Part shown: positions 12,531 to 25,047 of the stretch, piece by piece
How the letters are laid out: every line of letters starts with the position of its first letter
How positions within the stretch are numbered: position 1 is the first letter of the stretch
Assembly (NCBI GenBank): GCA_013397455.1
Contig: VYZB01000280.1
Coordinates: 452,492-516,491 of the forward strand
Direction of reading: 5' to 3'
Origin: Crotophaga sulcirostris
Lineage: Eukaryota; Chordata; Aves; Cuculiformes; Crotophagidae
DNA: 64,000 nt
Program-made: the position numbers and the translations under genes
Notes under the pieces: generated by a model
Seen by the model: the letters and a program-made list of their open reading frames with translations, nothing else
The model's database searches: none
What the model was told of the DNA's origin: nothing

Positions 12531-14663
12531 AGTTTAACTATTTCAGTCCTGCTCAGAGCACCAGCACCATCCCCAGGAAAAAAAAAATCCATGCCTGCGC
12601 TCTCACCCAATTAACACCCTTTCGTTATAACTGAGAAAATTGGCCCCAAAAAGCCTTTAATGAAGGCCTTCTGTGGGGTTTGGGAACCGTGTCTGAAGCT
12701 GCCGTAGCAGGAGCAGCTGTGGGGTCTGTCGGAGTGGAGGCCTGATTCATACCCAACAAAATGAGGTCAGGAGCAGATGAGTCTCTGAACGTTCATTTCT
12801 TTGCACAGGAGGTGACCCACATTTTTTACTCCTGATTCACAGCTCAGCTGCAGACACGGCTATCTTTAGCCCCAGAGAGAGACGCAGAGAGGCTGAGGGC
12901 CCCTTGGCAAAAGCCGTAAGGTCTAGGCTTTGGAGGGCTATGATTTTTTATGATTATATATATACCTTCCCCTGCTTTCTAGGACTTCTCTCAGAGGAGA
13001 GCAGGACGAGCTCCAAGTGTAGGTTTGATGCACTAACCAGAAGAAGAATTCCTGCGCAGGCTCCAGGAGGATGGAGGTCTCCCTGGGATGCACCAATTGG
13101 GTGCTCACCCAGCTGGAGCCCATTGCAACCCATTTTGAGACCCACTGGAAATGATATCAGGATATCAGGAGATGGGGCTTTCCAAAACCATTTCACTGAT
13201 GGTGATATGTGGGTTGATGGGACCAAGGAGTCACCAGCACTGATCTTGCAGCCATCCCTGAGTTGGGGGCTGGTCTTTGTCCAGTCATTGTGCCCCCCGA
13301 GAAGGTGGGGGCTCTGTTTAAGCTGATAAGGGTGGAGGATGCTAAACAAATCTGTTCCCTGCTCCAGCTGGTCCCAGTGAAACTCCCAGGCACTTTCCCG
13401 TGCCGTGGAAGAAACTCTTGCGGTCGTGGCCGTATGCAGCACTCAGAGTGCAGTCACACAAATGATAACATTTTAGCAATGTTTATCCTTCTCCTTCAGG
13501 GTGGGATTTTTTTTTATCTGTTTTCAGAGCCCCCAAGTATATGTTTACTTTTGTGATGAGTAAAGTCTCCAGCGCTGGTGTGAGGTTAAGCATGTGCTTA
13601 AAGGGCTTGGACTAAAAATGGTTTTTCTTCCCCCTCCCCTTTTTTTAGCAAGGCCACAACACAGCAAACCACCACCCCTTGGGCGGATGCACAATGCTCC
13701 CTGCAACCACCACCACCTTCCTTGGTCAAAAGCTTCAGCAGAGGCTTGCATAGAGAAAAGGACTTTAAAGTTGGCCCTGAACTGCCCCAATTCTGATCTG
13801 CAACCTGTCATCTGAAGACATCACTCGGTATCCAGAGTCAGTACCCAGCCTTGTGCCTTTTCGGCCAGAAATTGGCACAAACTTTCTGTCTGAATACATT
13901 GACCTTCTCACAGACCAAGTCATCTCCAGGAGAACCAAGTCAGGAACCAGAACAGGGTTTGCCAGACCCTTGAAATCCCACCAGGCTGTGCTCAGAAGAG
14001 GTTAAGGAGATAGGACAGCTAGGACAGATCTCTCAGCATCCTGAGTTCCTCTTCTACTGCCAAGCAGCAAACAGCCACTGGTGACACCTCATTTCATCTG
14101 ACTGGGGCAGATGGGAGGGCATTTCTTTTTTTTTGGTTTTGCTCCAGGTGGGAACACCACATCAGGTACAGTGCTGGCAGTCTCCCTTACAGGTTGCAAA
14201 CCATAAATACCTCCCTTTCGCAGCAGTAAGTGCTCTGCTGAGCTCACCATGACAGATATATCTTCACCATCACCTTGATTTCTCTTATGGTTTTGGGCGG
14301 CCTCCCTTTGAAAGCACATTGCTCCCAACAATTCCTTTCCTAAAGTCAAGAAACAGTGAATCAAAAAACATAAACCCCAAGCAATGCTGCTTTAACCAGC
14401 AGTGTCAGATCATAACCAGGGGGAGAAAACCCATGCACACATGCAGCTTGCACTTCTAAGGCAACCTCAATAAAAAATTTGCAGGTCTGGTGTTCAAGAG
14501 CTAACACAGAATTGCAGAGAGAGTGAATTTAAAGCCCAGGGGCTGTTCCTGGCTTGTTTCATGTGTGGACACCAAACATACAAAGCTGATGCCCTGCCAG
14601 GCCCCCAGATCAGGCAGGGTGAGTGCTCTCCATCCATCCTTCCCTTCCCCTCTGTATATACCA

Positions 14664-14692
14664 TGGAATATGACTCAGTGGAATATGACTCA
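14664..14692. repeat. Tandem duplication carrying two AP-1-type motifs
   Basis: The 14-base word TGGAATATGACTCA occurs twice, separated by one base (14664-14677 and 14679-14692). Each copy contains TGACTCA, the AP-1/TRE consensus (14671-14677 and 14686-14692). The duplication is seen directly; regulatory function is inference. Confidence 0.7.
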
Positions 14693-14728
14693 ATTATTTC
14701 ATAAAAGCACAAGTTGGGTAAAACCAAG

Positions 14729-14741
14729 AAAAAAAAAAAAA
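14729..14741. repeat. A homopolymer (13 nt)
   Basis: An uninterrupted A run about 40 bases after the duplicated TGGAATATGACTCA unit. Confidence 0.85.
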
Positions 14742-17700
14742 GCAGTGGCAGCACATGCTTTCTTAAATAATAAACATGTAAAAATGTTAATTAAGTCATG
14801 CTTTTCAACAGAAAACGATGGGAAAATACTTTCACACAGTGCCGAAACCAACACAGCTTGCTTTTTTTTTATGTCTCCTTGCAGCAAAGACCAAGTAAGG
14901 TGTGGGGCGCTCCCTATGCAAGCACTGCAGATCCAAGAGAGCCACTTTTTTCTGCAGAAAAGCATCTTCTGTGCTATCAGAGGATGCCAAATGACTTAAC
15001 ATGCCATGAATGTCACTCTAAATGAGTTTACGGTAAACAGAGATATGAGACCCAGATGTTTGATACTGGCCTCTAATTTTGTACATCTACAACCTCCCGA
15101 TTGTGCTTGCAAACCACAGTGGGGAACTGATGCTGTCATTCCAGAGCAGAAAGAGTCTGCTGCTGCCTCCATAGCTCACCTGTTCTTCCCATGCTTTGAG
15201 TGAGGGCAAGATCCTCCTATGGAGTGCCATGGTGAGTTCTTGCACCAAAGAGCTGCCTTCAAGAGCTTGGCTACAGCAGTCACGGTGATTTGTGCAGGTG
15301 GAGCCAGAGCCATGAACATGGATGGGAAGCCCATCCCTGAGGCACAGAGCTATGCTTCTGCAAGAAAACCCCTGCTGAAGTGCACAAAAAGTCCAAACAC
15401 ACATCTGAGCAGAGACATGCTCCTCCAGCAAGGTGGTGCAGTTGGAGCATCACACCACGTGCTCCCATGTAGCCCAGGACCTCTGTCCCAAACACAGGAG
15501 CTCCAGAGGCCAGACCTGACCTCAGATGCACAAGCATCCCATCCAGCCTCCTCCTCCCCATCTCCAAAGAGACCTTCTTGAGGAACATTTCTGGCAGTAA
15601 TTCCCTTCTCACCATATGTGGAAGAGCCCTGATAAGGGAGTGCAGCCCTATTTGCTGACCCCAACTTCACATTAGCGTGATCCACCAAGCAGCGGGTCTC
15701 CCAGGCAGCCCCACTGTGCTTCCAAAACAAGCCTCCCTGTGAAATGCTTGATAGTCAGCATGTGTCTTCAGCTATAATGCAGGCACGAGCCAGAAAAACT
15801 GTCAACATCAAAGACTAGATCCATACATCCAGTAACCTGGGACAGCAGGGAGGAAGAAAAGGCCCCCAAAATTGGGCAGAAAGCTGTCAAGCTGCATTCT
15901 TGGGAGCAGAGTTTTGTTGACACCATTTCTGCCAAGGGGAGAGGGATGACTGAATGAGCAGAGGCCACTGAGACAGTGCAGAGGGTCACCAGGAAAAATG
16001 CAGATGCCATAAACAGCAGCAAAAGACATGATGGGAAACACTTCCAAACCGCTTCAGAAACAAAGAGGCAGCTCTTCGCTCCAGACAAAAGTAAACAAGC
16101 CCCACGAAGGGATGGATCCAGCCCCTTCTCATAATGCTACTGCTGCCCCGAGCATCTCCAAATGCCAAGAAAGAAAGCAATTTAACCAAGAACCAGCCAG
16201 ATCGAGTCACCTTTCCCAGCCCCTGTGATATGCACGTACTTTGGCAGTCACAGAACAATTTTTTTCAGGTATTCATCACCCTTTGGAAACTGAAAAACCT
16301 TTTTTCCCTGTCTCCCATGCCAGGGTTTGTTTTCCTGCATCACCTAAGACAGCAGCTTGTTGCTGCAGGGCTGCTGCTGAAGGTTGGCTGGAAGTTCACC
16401 AGTTTGTGGTTGGGGAACGCTTGGAAAAGTTGTATATTTTGCTTTGCACGTTGTAGTTACATATCTGGCTTTGGGGTTTTTTTTTGTATTTTTTGTTTTG
16501 CTGGAGTGATATTTTTGATGATTTGCAGTGGGGGAGTGAGGAGCAATAGAGCAACCATTTTTCTGCCGTCTCAGACAGGAGTGAAGAGAGTTTACAAACA
16601 CCTGCAGCCACATTACTTCCTACCCAGTAAAGTGGACACAATCCCCTCTCCTGTCCTGCTTATCCAAACCTGCATCATGCTTATGGCTTTGTCAAGAAAA
16701 TACAATCTCTGAGGGGTGATGTAGGAGCGTGGCATGGCAAAAGCAGCTCTGGGACCCAGTACAAGCCCTGGGAGCAGGCAGGGAGATGTCGGTCCTTGGG
16801 TAAAACCAGCACAGACTAATAAACCAATGGAGAGTTGCTTCTTGTACTGATACCTGCTGAGAAGCCCCATTCTCATGGAGAAGGGTGACTCTTCCAGCAC
16901 AAGAACCATCGCTTGGTGATTTGCTAACCCCAACACCCAGTAAATCATCCTAGTCTCAGATGGGGGCTGGAAAAATAACTGATTTTTTTGGTTCACTGCA
17001 AATTCCAGTGAACCTGGAGCAAGGAAACACCCTGAGTTTACCTCAGAGCAAAAGCTGGAGGCTTGATGAGCTGAAAAGCTGTGGGAAAAACCTGTTTTAG
17101 GGTGAGCGTGGTACATCATCCAGACCAAATCCATTGCAATTATTTTGGAGTTCTGGCCTTTTCAAAGGAAACTGAGGGTGCTCCTATTCCCCAATGGGAA
17201 TTGGAAATGATTTGAAATGTTTCAGATATTTTAGAATGCGTTTCCCTCTGATGCCCAGGGTAAGCGGCTCAGGGAAGCGGGGTAGGACCCACACAGTAGC
17301 CTGCTTCTGTGCCTTCCTTCCATCTTACAAAACCTGTTTCTGCCTAAATTTGCACTGCTTCGTGAACGGACAGGCTGGATTTCTCAGGACTCTCGTCTTT
17401 CCCTTTGTTTTGTTTCCCAGGGATTTCTCCATCAGCTGCCTCCCCTGTCTTAGCTCCTGGTGTTTAGACACAATAATATCCTCCCCGCAGCCAGAGACGT
17501 GATATTAAAAAAATAACACAGAGTGTTTCGTTGCTGGCCTCTAAGATCCATTTTCTTTTTAGTTAGAGGGATTCTAATGCCACACAGACCCAGCTTTGCA
17601 AAGCACTTAAGCCCTGCTACAACATTAAATGGGTGCAAATTGCTGCCTGGAGTCACCAGAGCCAGTGATGGGTTCAGAGCACTATGGGTGCTGGAGCACC

Positions 17701-20098
17701 AGTACTAGGGGAAAAGCCTCCTCTTCTGGCTCCTTCATCACAGCAAAGATCTGTATAGCCTTAACAACAAGTGCAACTCTTCATAACCATGATGCCCTGG
17801 GAAATAAGCTCTCTTCCCTGGGTGGAAAATGCCACCATCCAGGCAGGTGCTGTGGAGCCAGCCCTGGCAAAGGCATCATTCCCTCATTTTAGCACCTTGC
17901 GTTGCTGTCGGATAGACCCTGCATGGGCTCAGGCCTTGGAGAAAAGCCACCTCCCAGCATTTTCAAACCCAAGAGCTGTGCTAGCCCTCCCCTTCCTCTT
18001 TTTCTGGCAGCTATCTAATGAATACTCCTGTTAAAAACAAAGGAAATTACATTAAAAAGGAGCGTGTTAAAATAGCTTTAAGGGCCTGACTTTAACTGAC
18101 ACCTACAGTTACAACACGTTTTGCCAGAGTGTGAATCATGCACAGATTATCAGCCAAGATGGGTGATTTCCATTATGCAGCCTTGGAGTAGCTCAAGTCT
18201 GCTGGGCTGTCTGTTTGTACAGAGCTTGGCACAACGAGCTTGGATCTTCTCCCACTAGTGGTATAATTTCATCTAAAAATCTTCGACTATTGTAGCCCTC
18301 TAAAGCAATAGAAACTAGGGAGAGAGAAGGCAGGGGGGAAAAGCATTTTTTGTGGCTGGCCTGAGCTGTAAATTCAAAATCTTCCAGCACAAAGTAGAGA
18401 AAATGCAACTTTCGAAGACATTTGTCTGTGCTCGCCAAGCGTAGCAAAGAGATGGGTTTATTTATGGGCTTATTAACCACTAAGGCCAGAGGAGCTTGAT
18501 GATTTCTTTAAGTGGCAGTTTGGCCCACTGAGCTTAGGGGCCTTCAGATTCATTTGGACTCCATGCAGAAATTGCTTTTCCCTCCATACATGACCCCAAA
18601 GAGCTGCTTTCCTCCAAGAGTACCCAAACTTTCCAGGTCTCCTCCTTGCTCCGGCGCTCGTCCACATCCATACTTCTCAAGCAGATCCTCCCTGCCTTCC
18701 TGCCAGCTTGGACCGAGCTCACAAGAGAAATCCAGCCAAGAAAAAGCCATTTCTGGGATATTTTTTAAAGGTTTGGTTTGGAAGTTTTGCTCCTTTTTGA
18801 CACATACAACAGCAACACCACCGAGGGAAAACTCGGTGCTTGAGAACAGTGCTGGGTCAGAACATTTGATTTCCAATAGAAACGTATTAATTTTCCAATT
18901 TTACAAAGGAAATGAAAACTTAAGGTTTGGTCAGATGAGGCATTTCCACTTACAAATCCCACCTAATTTGGCTTCAAGGGATAGTTTTTTGGGGTAGGAC
19001 GTTGGGGTCTGATCTCTGGTGTGAAAAGGGAACACCTCACATCACGCGGGGCAAAGTCCCTATAAAAAATGCCAGGTTTATATAGGCTCTATTGGAAGTT
19101 GGGGCGAATTTTGCATCTGCTGCTGCCTGGGTATTTTATTACTAACAAATATTGCCTTCCTCCCTTGCAAGAAGCCACATGCAGTAAGGACCTGGTTGGT
19201 CACAGACCTAAAGCAACTCCTCAGCCTTACAAGGCAGCAGCCGAATCCCAGGATGCTGCCTCAATTTGCTTTATTTTTTCCAGATATAAACATGATTTGA
19301 ACCATGCAAAGACGAGACGTTCATCCCGCCCCAGCATCCAACCGCTGCTGGATTGTCATCTTGTTTGGGGCACTGCTGCTGTCAGCTGCATCTCGGCATG
19401 GGCATCGACCACAGGCAGCTGGAAAATCCAATGCCCCCTTCCCCAGGGGCAAAACAGTCCCAGTTACAACCAGAAATACCACCTGGGAAATATTTGGAAG
19501 AAAATATTTGTCTGCTAGGACACATGCCTGCCCCATCTGTGGACCAGGCAAGGGTTTCTGTGCTTCCTAGGGAGAAGCAGAGAGGCAGAGTGTGCTCCAG
19601 GCACGCAGCCTGGAAAGCCAACATCAGCTTTTCAATGGCACATGAGTGAAAAACTGCAAAGGCTGAGCTGAAAGGGCAGGTACCTCCACATAGCTTAAGT
19701 GTCTGTCGGCGGTGGCTGGCTGCCAAATCCCTCCTTTTTAGTCTGCTACAGCTGAATTTTCTAACAGCCCACGGCTCTGCGGTTTCACGTGAGCATCTTA
19801 TGCCCCGACCATTGTTTCCAATCCCACCTGCTCCAGCTTTCCCCCCTGCCCTGAAGGCTTCGGCAACAAGTTGTGGCATGTGGAATTTTTTTTAGCAGCC
19901 TGACACATGCCAAACCTGAGAAAGAAGCTTGATAAACCCAAGGTTAGGAAGGAATTTCTACTCAGCTTAAATGCAAGGAGGTAATTCAGATCCATAACAT
20001 ACCTAGAGGGGCAACACAAAGAAGTGAGACAGATCATGCTGAAGCACATTGGTAAAAGCAACAGAAAATAGATGGATTAGCTTGATTTTTTGTTTGGG

Positions 20099-20113
20099 TT
20101 TTTTTTTTTTTTT
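20099..20113. repeat. T homopolymer (15 nt)
   Basis: An uninterrupted T run. No retroposon body is recognised next to it. Confidence 0.85.
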
Positions 20114-23100
20114 GAAATCACATGTTCTGCCAGGCTTTCTTGGAGGCAAACATTTTTGTACCGCAGCCAGCCTTGCCAGCCTCAAGTATGCAAAAGTCCT
20201 GAGTCAGATTTCTAAAGGCAAAGTGATACTGACTTGAAAACAATTAGATTGAAAAAACGACTTGATTTTCTATTCTAGTCTCTGTCCTCACTCTTACAGC
20301 TTTTTTTTTTCAGGTTTCCAGTTACATCATTTTTATTTTAAATGAACCTGCAAACCTCCGTGAATCCCCTGCCTCCGGCAGTTGGGGCATCAAGAGACTC
20401 AGAGAGTATTGCAGGATTTAGGGTCCCATTGCCAAGACTTAGGGAGCTGCATTTCTGCTGTGGGGGCTGCTTTCTGTGCTCATTCTTCTGCTCTGTCCCT
20501 CTCCCCACCTAATCTGGATCCGGTTGCTAAAGGGGCTGAGCTGTAGCACCCATCACTGCTGCTCCGGTGCTGTACCTGCAGCTGGAGGGGAATCCTACTC
20601 CAGAGAGGTCCAGCCAGCACCTATCACAACCATGGCCTCCATGCCAAAACCTACAATCAGGAATAAATCCCTTTCCCTGCTTTTGGTTGCTGGATCCAGG
20701 GCTTCGGCCAGAAATCTGGCCGGTGGGTTTGAGCCCATCGTGCCTCGGACGCCGCCTCTTGCGCTTCCCTCCCTTCCAAGAAAAATGGAAACAGGAGATG
20801 AAGGAACTTTCCTACGCTGCATCCAGCTTTGCCCGCTGCCAGATTATCATAATGATATTATATTAACGTGCAAATCATGATTGCTTACAATAAAAACCAT
20901 AAAAAGAACAGAACACGCGCACCAGTGAGAAGCAAAGCAGAAAGCGCACGAGCTCCAGCTCAGCCTTTGGCAGGACCAAACACAAAGGCAAAGCACCGGT
21001 GAACCGCAACGGCATCACTGAAAGAGTCCAGCTCAGCATTGCACAGGGTTTATCCCCTGGAAAACATTTTAGCAGCCAAGAGACCCCTCTCTTCCATTGC
21101 CTTGTGTCGTGTTTTGCCTGAAGAGGCTCATCCAGCTCCATATGGGATGCATTGTGCCCGGCATCTGCGCGTTGGGGTCATCAGGGTTTTGCTCCAGCGA
21201 CACAGGCCAGAAGGGAGATGTGAGATGGGTTTATGTGACTTGAGGGGATCAAGGACAAGTTGAATCAGATTTTTCTTTTTTTTTTTCTTTTGAAGACGTG
21301 GTAATCTTCAAACTGATCTCCTTTCAAAAAGCAACAGTAGCCTCAGGAGGCAGGATTTCCACCCATAAACTGTTCATTTAAAGTGCTTACAGGTTCAACC
21401 CTCTGACTTCTAGGTTTCTGTACAAAAATATGAAAGCAGCAAATGCTGCATCATCACTCGCACTTACACAGGGATTCCTACCCTCTGACAATCCCAAAGC
21501 TCAAGAGATTGATGCTGCTTTACAAACCATTGACTGCACAGACCCACACGAACACATTGCCAATGTTACTGAAGAAACATTAAAGTTGCACAAGCAAAGT
21601 TAGGAAATTCCAGAATTGCTGTTTCCTGGGCAACCTGAAAAAGCCTCTTTGTGTGTTTGCACTTCTACACCCGCTATTTCAGCCAGCCCCCTCCCTCCCC
21701 CTGTCACAAACCCATTCTTGCTCATGCACCCTCAGGGGCCACAGGCTCCCTGAGCTTCCCTCCTGCCCAGCCCTCTTGGGGCAGTTCAGGAGGCAGCTGG
21801 TACCCGAGATGGATGGGTTATTCGGCGTAGAGAGCACTTGGGATGCCAGATCGCTGTGGAAGGAGGGAGGAGACTGCAGAAATGTGGGGGCTGCCTCCTA
21901 GCCCTGCCATCCCCCTGGCATGCCCACAGCCACGACGGAGCAGAGGCACGCACGCTCTGCAGCAGTGGAGTCCCTGCTGATGTAAAATGAAGATGCCGGG
22001 TGGATTTCTGTGGTTTGGAGGAGCAGTGGAACTGAAATTGGGTCTCAAGCTGCGATTGCAGCTATTTTCCAGAGCTATTTTCAACCAGTATCAGTTCCAC
22101 CCTGAAATGCAAAGGCTTTCCACAAATATCCCCCTCCCCCCACAGCTTGCCCAAAAATGCCAGTTTATCTCCTGAAAGCATTTGCATGGTGTCAGCAAGG
22201 GTGGATACACACAGGCTGGGGAAAACAGCACGGACGAGACTGTCTGAGAATTCAGATAAAAGTACGAACAAAATCCTATTGGGACTGTTTTGGGCAAAGC
22301 AGCATTGCAGCTTCTCTCCCCAAACAAACTTATTTTTTGCCATCCATCACATCACCATTGAACCTGAGCAGCTGGTATTGGAAAAAAACTTAGAAAGCCA
22401 AAAAGAAAAGCAATGGAATTGCTCTCAGGATCCACCTCAGGATATTAGAGGAGAATAAAAACAAAGGTTGGCCTGTGCACCCCGTGATGTGGCCTGGGCA
22501 CATCAGTCCTGGATCCTGATATCCCCAGGAAGGTTGTGCATATTTGTGTGCATGTCAAAACATCCATATACCCTTAGACATGTGCAAGAAACTCAGCAAT
22601 GCAGAGCGCCAGCTTCCTTCAGCTCCACAAGTCACAGCCCAAGCAAGCTCCAGGAAAATCAAAACAAGGTAATTAAGAGCAGATCTGGTCCTTAGCACTT
22701 TTTGTATACAAAGTGTTTTGGAAACTAATTAAATCACTGTCCAAGGCAATGCATATCCAGAATGCCACAAATGTACTGGTGAGCATCTCTGCCTGAGAAC
22801 AGGGAAAGCATCAATAACCCCAAAGCAGGCGTGATGGAGCTGCCACATCTGACATCCCCAGTGTCTCACAACCAGCCTTCAGAGCAGGCGCTCGATTTAC
22901 GAGGTGTCAGAGAGAGGAGGGGATGTCACTCACAAAGGATCAGCTGCTTCCCCTCCAGGAACCACACTGTGTGTTTTTAACCAAGCTCAAGCTGAAGGGA
23001 AATTTGGCTTTCTCCTGGCAGGGAGCTGGGCTGGGCTGGGAGGAACGAGTCCCACCAGCACACTGCTACCGGGGAGAAAGCAATGCTGTGGTGAGGCTCT

Positions 23101-24726
23101 GGGGCAGAGCTGCCAGACCATAGTTTAATGCCTCTTGCAGATGCCAGAGCTTCTCAAACTACAAAATATTCTGATATATTAGAAGAGGGACTCACAGCAG
23201 AAATCTCTTCTGCAGGAGTGAGTTGCAAATCAGAGCAACCCCAGGGCTGTTCTAGGGCATTACTGGCTTTTTGGTGACCATCGCATTTGTTCATGGTTTC
23301 TTTAAGCAATGTAAACAGAAAAATGTTCCTTTCCTGCAAAGCTGCCCTCACATGGGAGGTAGCAAAAACTGAAGCTCCAGAATGGGAGTTGGGGAAAGCA
23401 CCATCAAGGAGCAGAAAATGATGAGCCACTGACACAGCAGGATGCAGAGAGCAGGTGCAGCTCCATCCTAGTGCTTTGTGAGGACTCCCTGCACAGGGTT
23501 TTATGAAAACCAAGACATCTGGATGGAAGACAATGTATTTTTATGCCATGATATGTGTCAAATGCATGGAAAACATCTCACCCATGCGTTGGTACGAGAC
23601 ACCTAGAAAGGAGAAGCAGCCTCCAGCCACCAACCTCACCTCATCTGCATCCCTCCAACCAGCCTGCAGTGATGTGCTGTGTCAGTCAAAACCTCATTTT
23701 CCCCAATTTAAGATGAGGGGGAAAGCCTTTCCCTCTGCAAAGGCTTTGATGGTGGTTTTGAGCTCTTTGGTAGTCTGTCTGCAGGATGTGCCAGCCTGCT
23801 CTGATAGCAAATCCCTGCCTTGGTGGTGGTGGTCTCAGATGGGACCAAATTTGTCCTGCTGGTAATTGCATCCCAGCAGCATCCTAGTGGAGGGGGACAG
23901 AGTGGTACTCCTAAAGCCTGGATGGACTGATGGGCAACCGCAGGGCTGCAAAGCAGAATTATGAAATATGAGCAAAAATGCTGTCCTAGGCCAGGATGTG
24001 TAAATAGGAGAAATAGAAAAGGCAAAAGAGGTGGTAGAAAGAGCGAAGCCACATATGGAATTAATTATTGATGCACATATAAATAATAACGGCTGTGGAT
24101 AACAGTTCCCAAGGGAGCAGTGCACCACTCTCCTAGGGAAAATGAAGCATTGCAAGGAGGGTATTTCCAAAATGTCTCTTTATTCATCCTCTAAGATGAT
24201 GGCATCCCATCTTTCTGAGGTGGTCTGACACCCCAGAACTGCCCTGGGCCTGCATAAGAAGCGTTCCTTGGAGTTGGAGCTGCTGATACACTTTTTCCAT
24301 TTTTAAACTCTACAAATATCTAGCTTTGATATAAAAATATAGGCAAAACACACAGTGGGGCGAGAGGAAGCAGAAATACCCTGCTCTTTGTCACCAATAA
24401 ATAAATTAAACCTTAACTGGGCTGAACTTTGCCTGGCTGTGGATTTTATGACTAATTCAAATTATTTACTGATGTCTTGAGATGGGCCCCAATAGTGGTG
24501 TAAAGACACTCAGCCATATCCACATCCCAACATCACCACCGTGTATCTGCGCAAGCGTTCGCCTCAGCTCGTAATCTCCAGACAACAACAGATAAAAATA
24601 ATAAAATTGCAGGAAATTAAAAATGCATAGTATTTGTCACCACTTGTATGCTACATCTTTGACCTTTTGTTTTTTACTCAGCAACACCAGACAGAAACCG
24701 TTTTCTCTGCCTGCTTTTTCTTTGGA

Positions 24727-25045
24727 ATTCATAGAATCACAGAATGGCCAGGGTTGGAAGGGACCGTGAAGGTCATCCAGTTCAATCCCCCCTGCAGTGA
24801 GCAGGGACATCTTCTACTCAATCAGGTTGCTCAGAGCCCCATCCAACCTGACCTTGAATGTTTCCAGGTACAGGGCAGCCACCACCGCTCTGGGCAACCT
24901 GTGCCAGTGTTTCACCACTCTCAATCCAAAAAAATTTTTTCCTAATATCTAGTCTAAACCTCTCCTCTTTTAGTTTAAAATCATTACCTCTTGTCCTATT
25001 GCTACAGGCCCTACTAAAAAGTTTTTCCCCATCTTTCTTATAATA
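24727..25045 (-). mobile_element. CR1 LINE, 5'-truncated 3' end, antisense
   Basis: Read on the plus strand it begins 'attcatagaatcacagaat', then 'gggttggaagggaccgtga' and 'ggtcatccagttcaa'. This is the reverse complement of the CR1 3' terminus. The match runs through the conserved block 'gggcaacctgtgccagtg', 'ttcctaatatctagtctaa' and 'cttgtcctattgctaca'. CR1 is the main non-LTR retrotransposon of birds and usually survives as such 5'-truncated pieces. Similarity ends near 25045, so only about 320 bases of the last exon/3' UTR remain. It has no coding capacity. Confidence 0.93.
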
Positions 25046-25047
25046 AA

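Larger units (their letters stand above)
11760..24720. other. Non-coding stretch with simple repeats only
   Basis: Nothing with convincing coding character was found. The longest open frames (plus 16134-16712, minus 16613-17134, minus 19382-19879) have no recognisable domains. The content is a TG/CA-rich block, homopolymers near 14.73 and 20.10 kb, and the doubled AP-1-like motif near 14.67 kb. Confidence 0.55.

Noticed and set aside
16134..16712. 192-codon plus-strand frame with hydrophobic parts
   Set aside because: The hydrophobic residues come from T-rich low-complexity DNA ('ggggtttttttttg' type). No start context or splice structure supports it.
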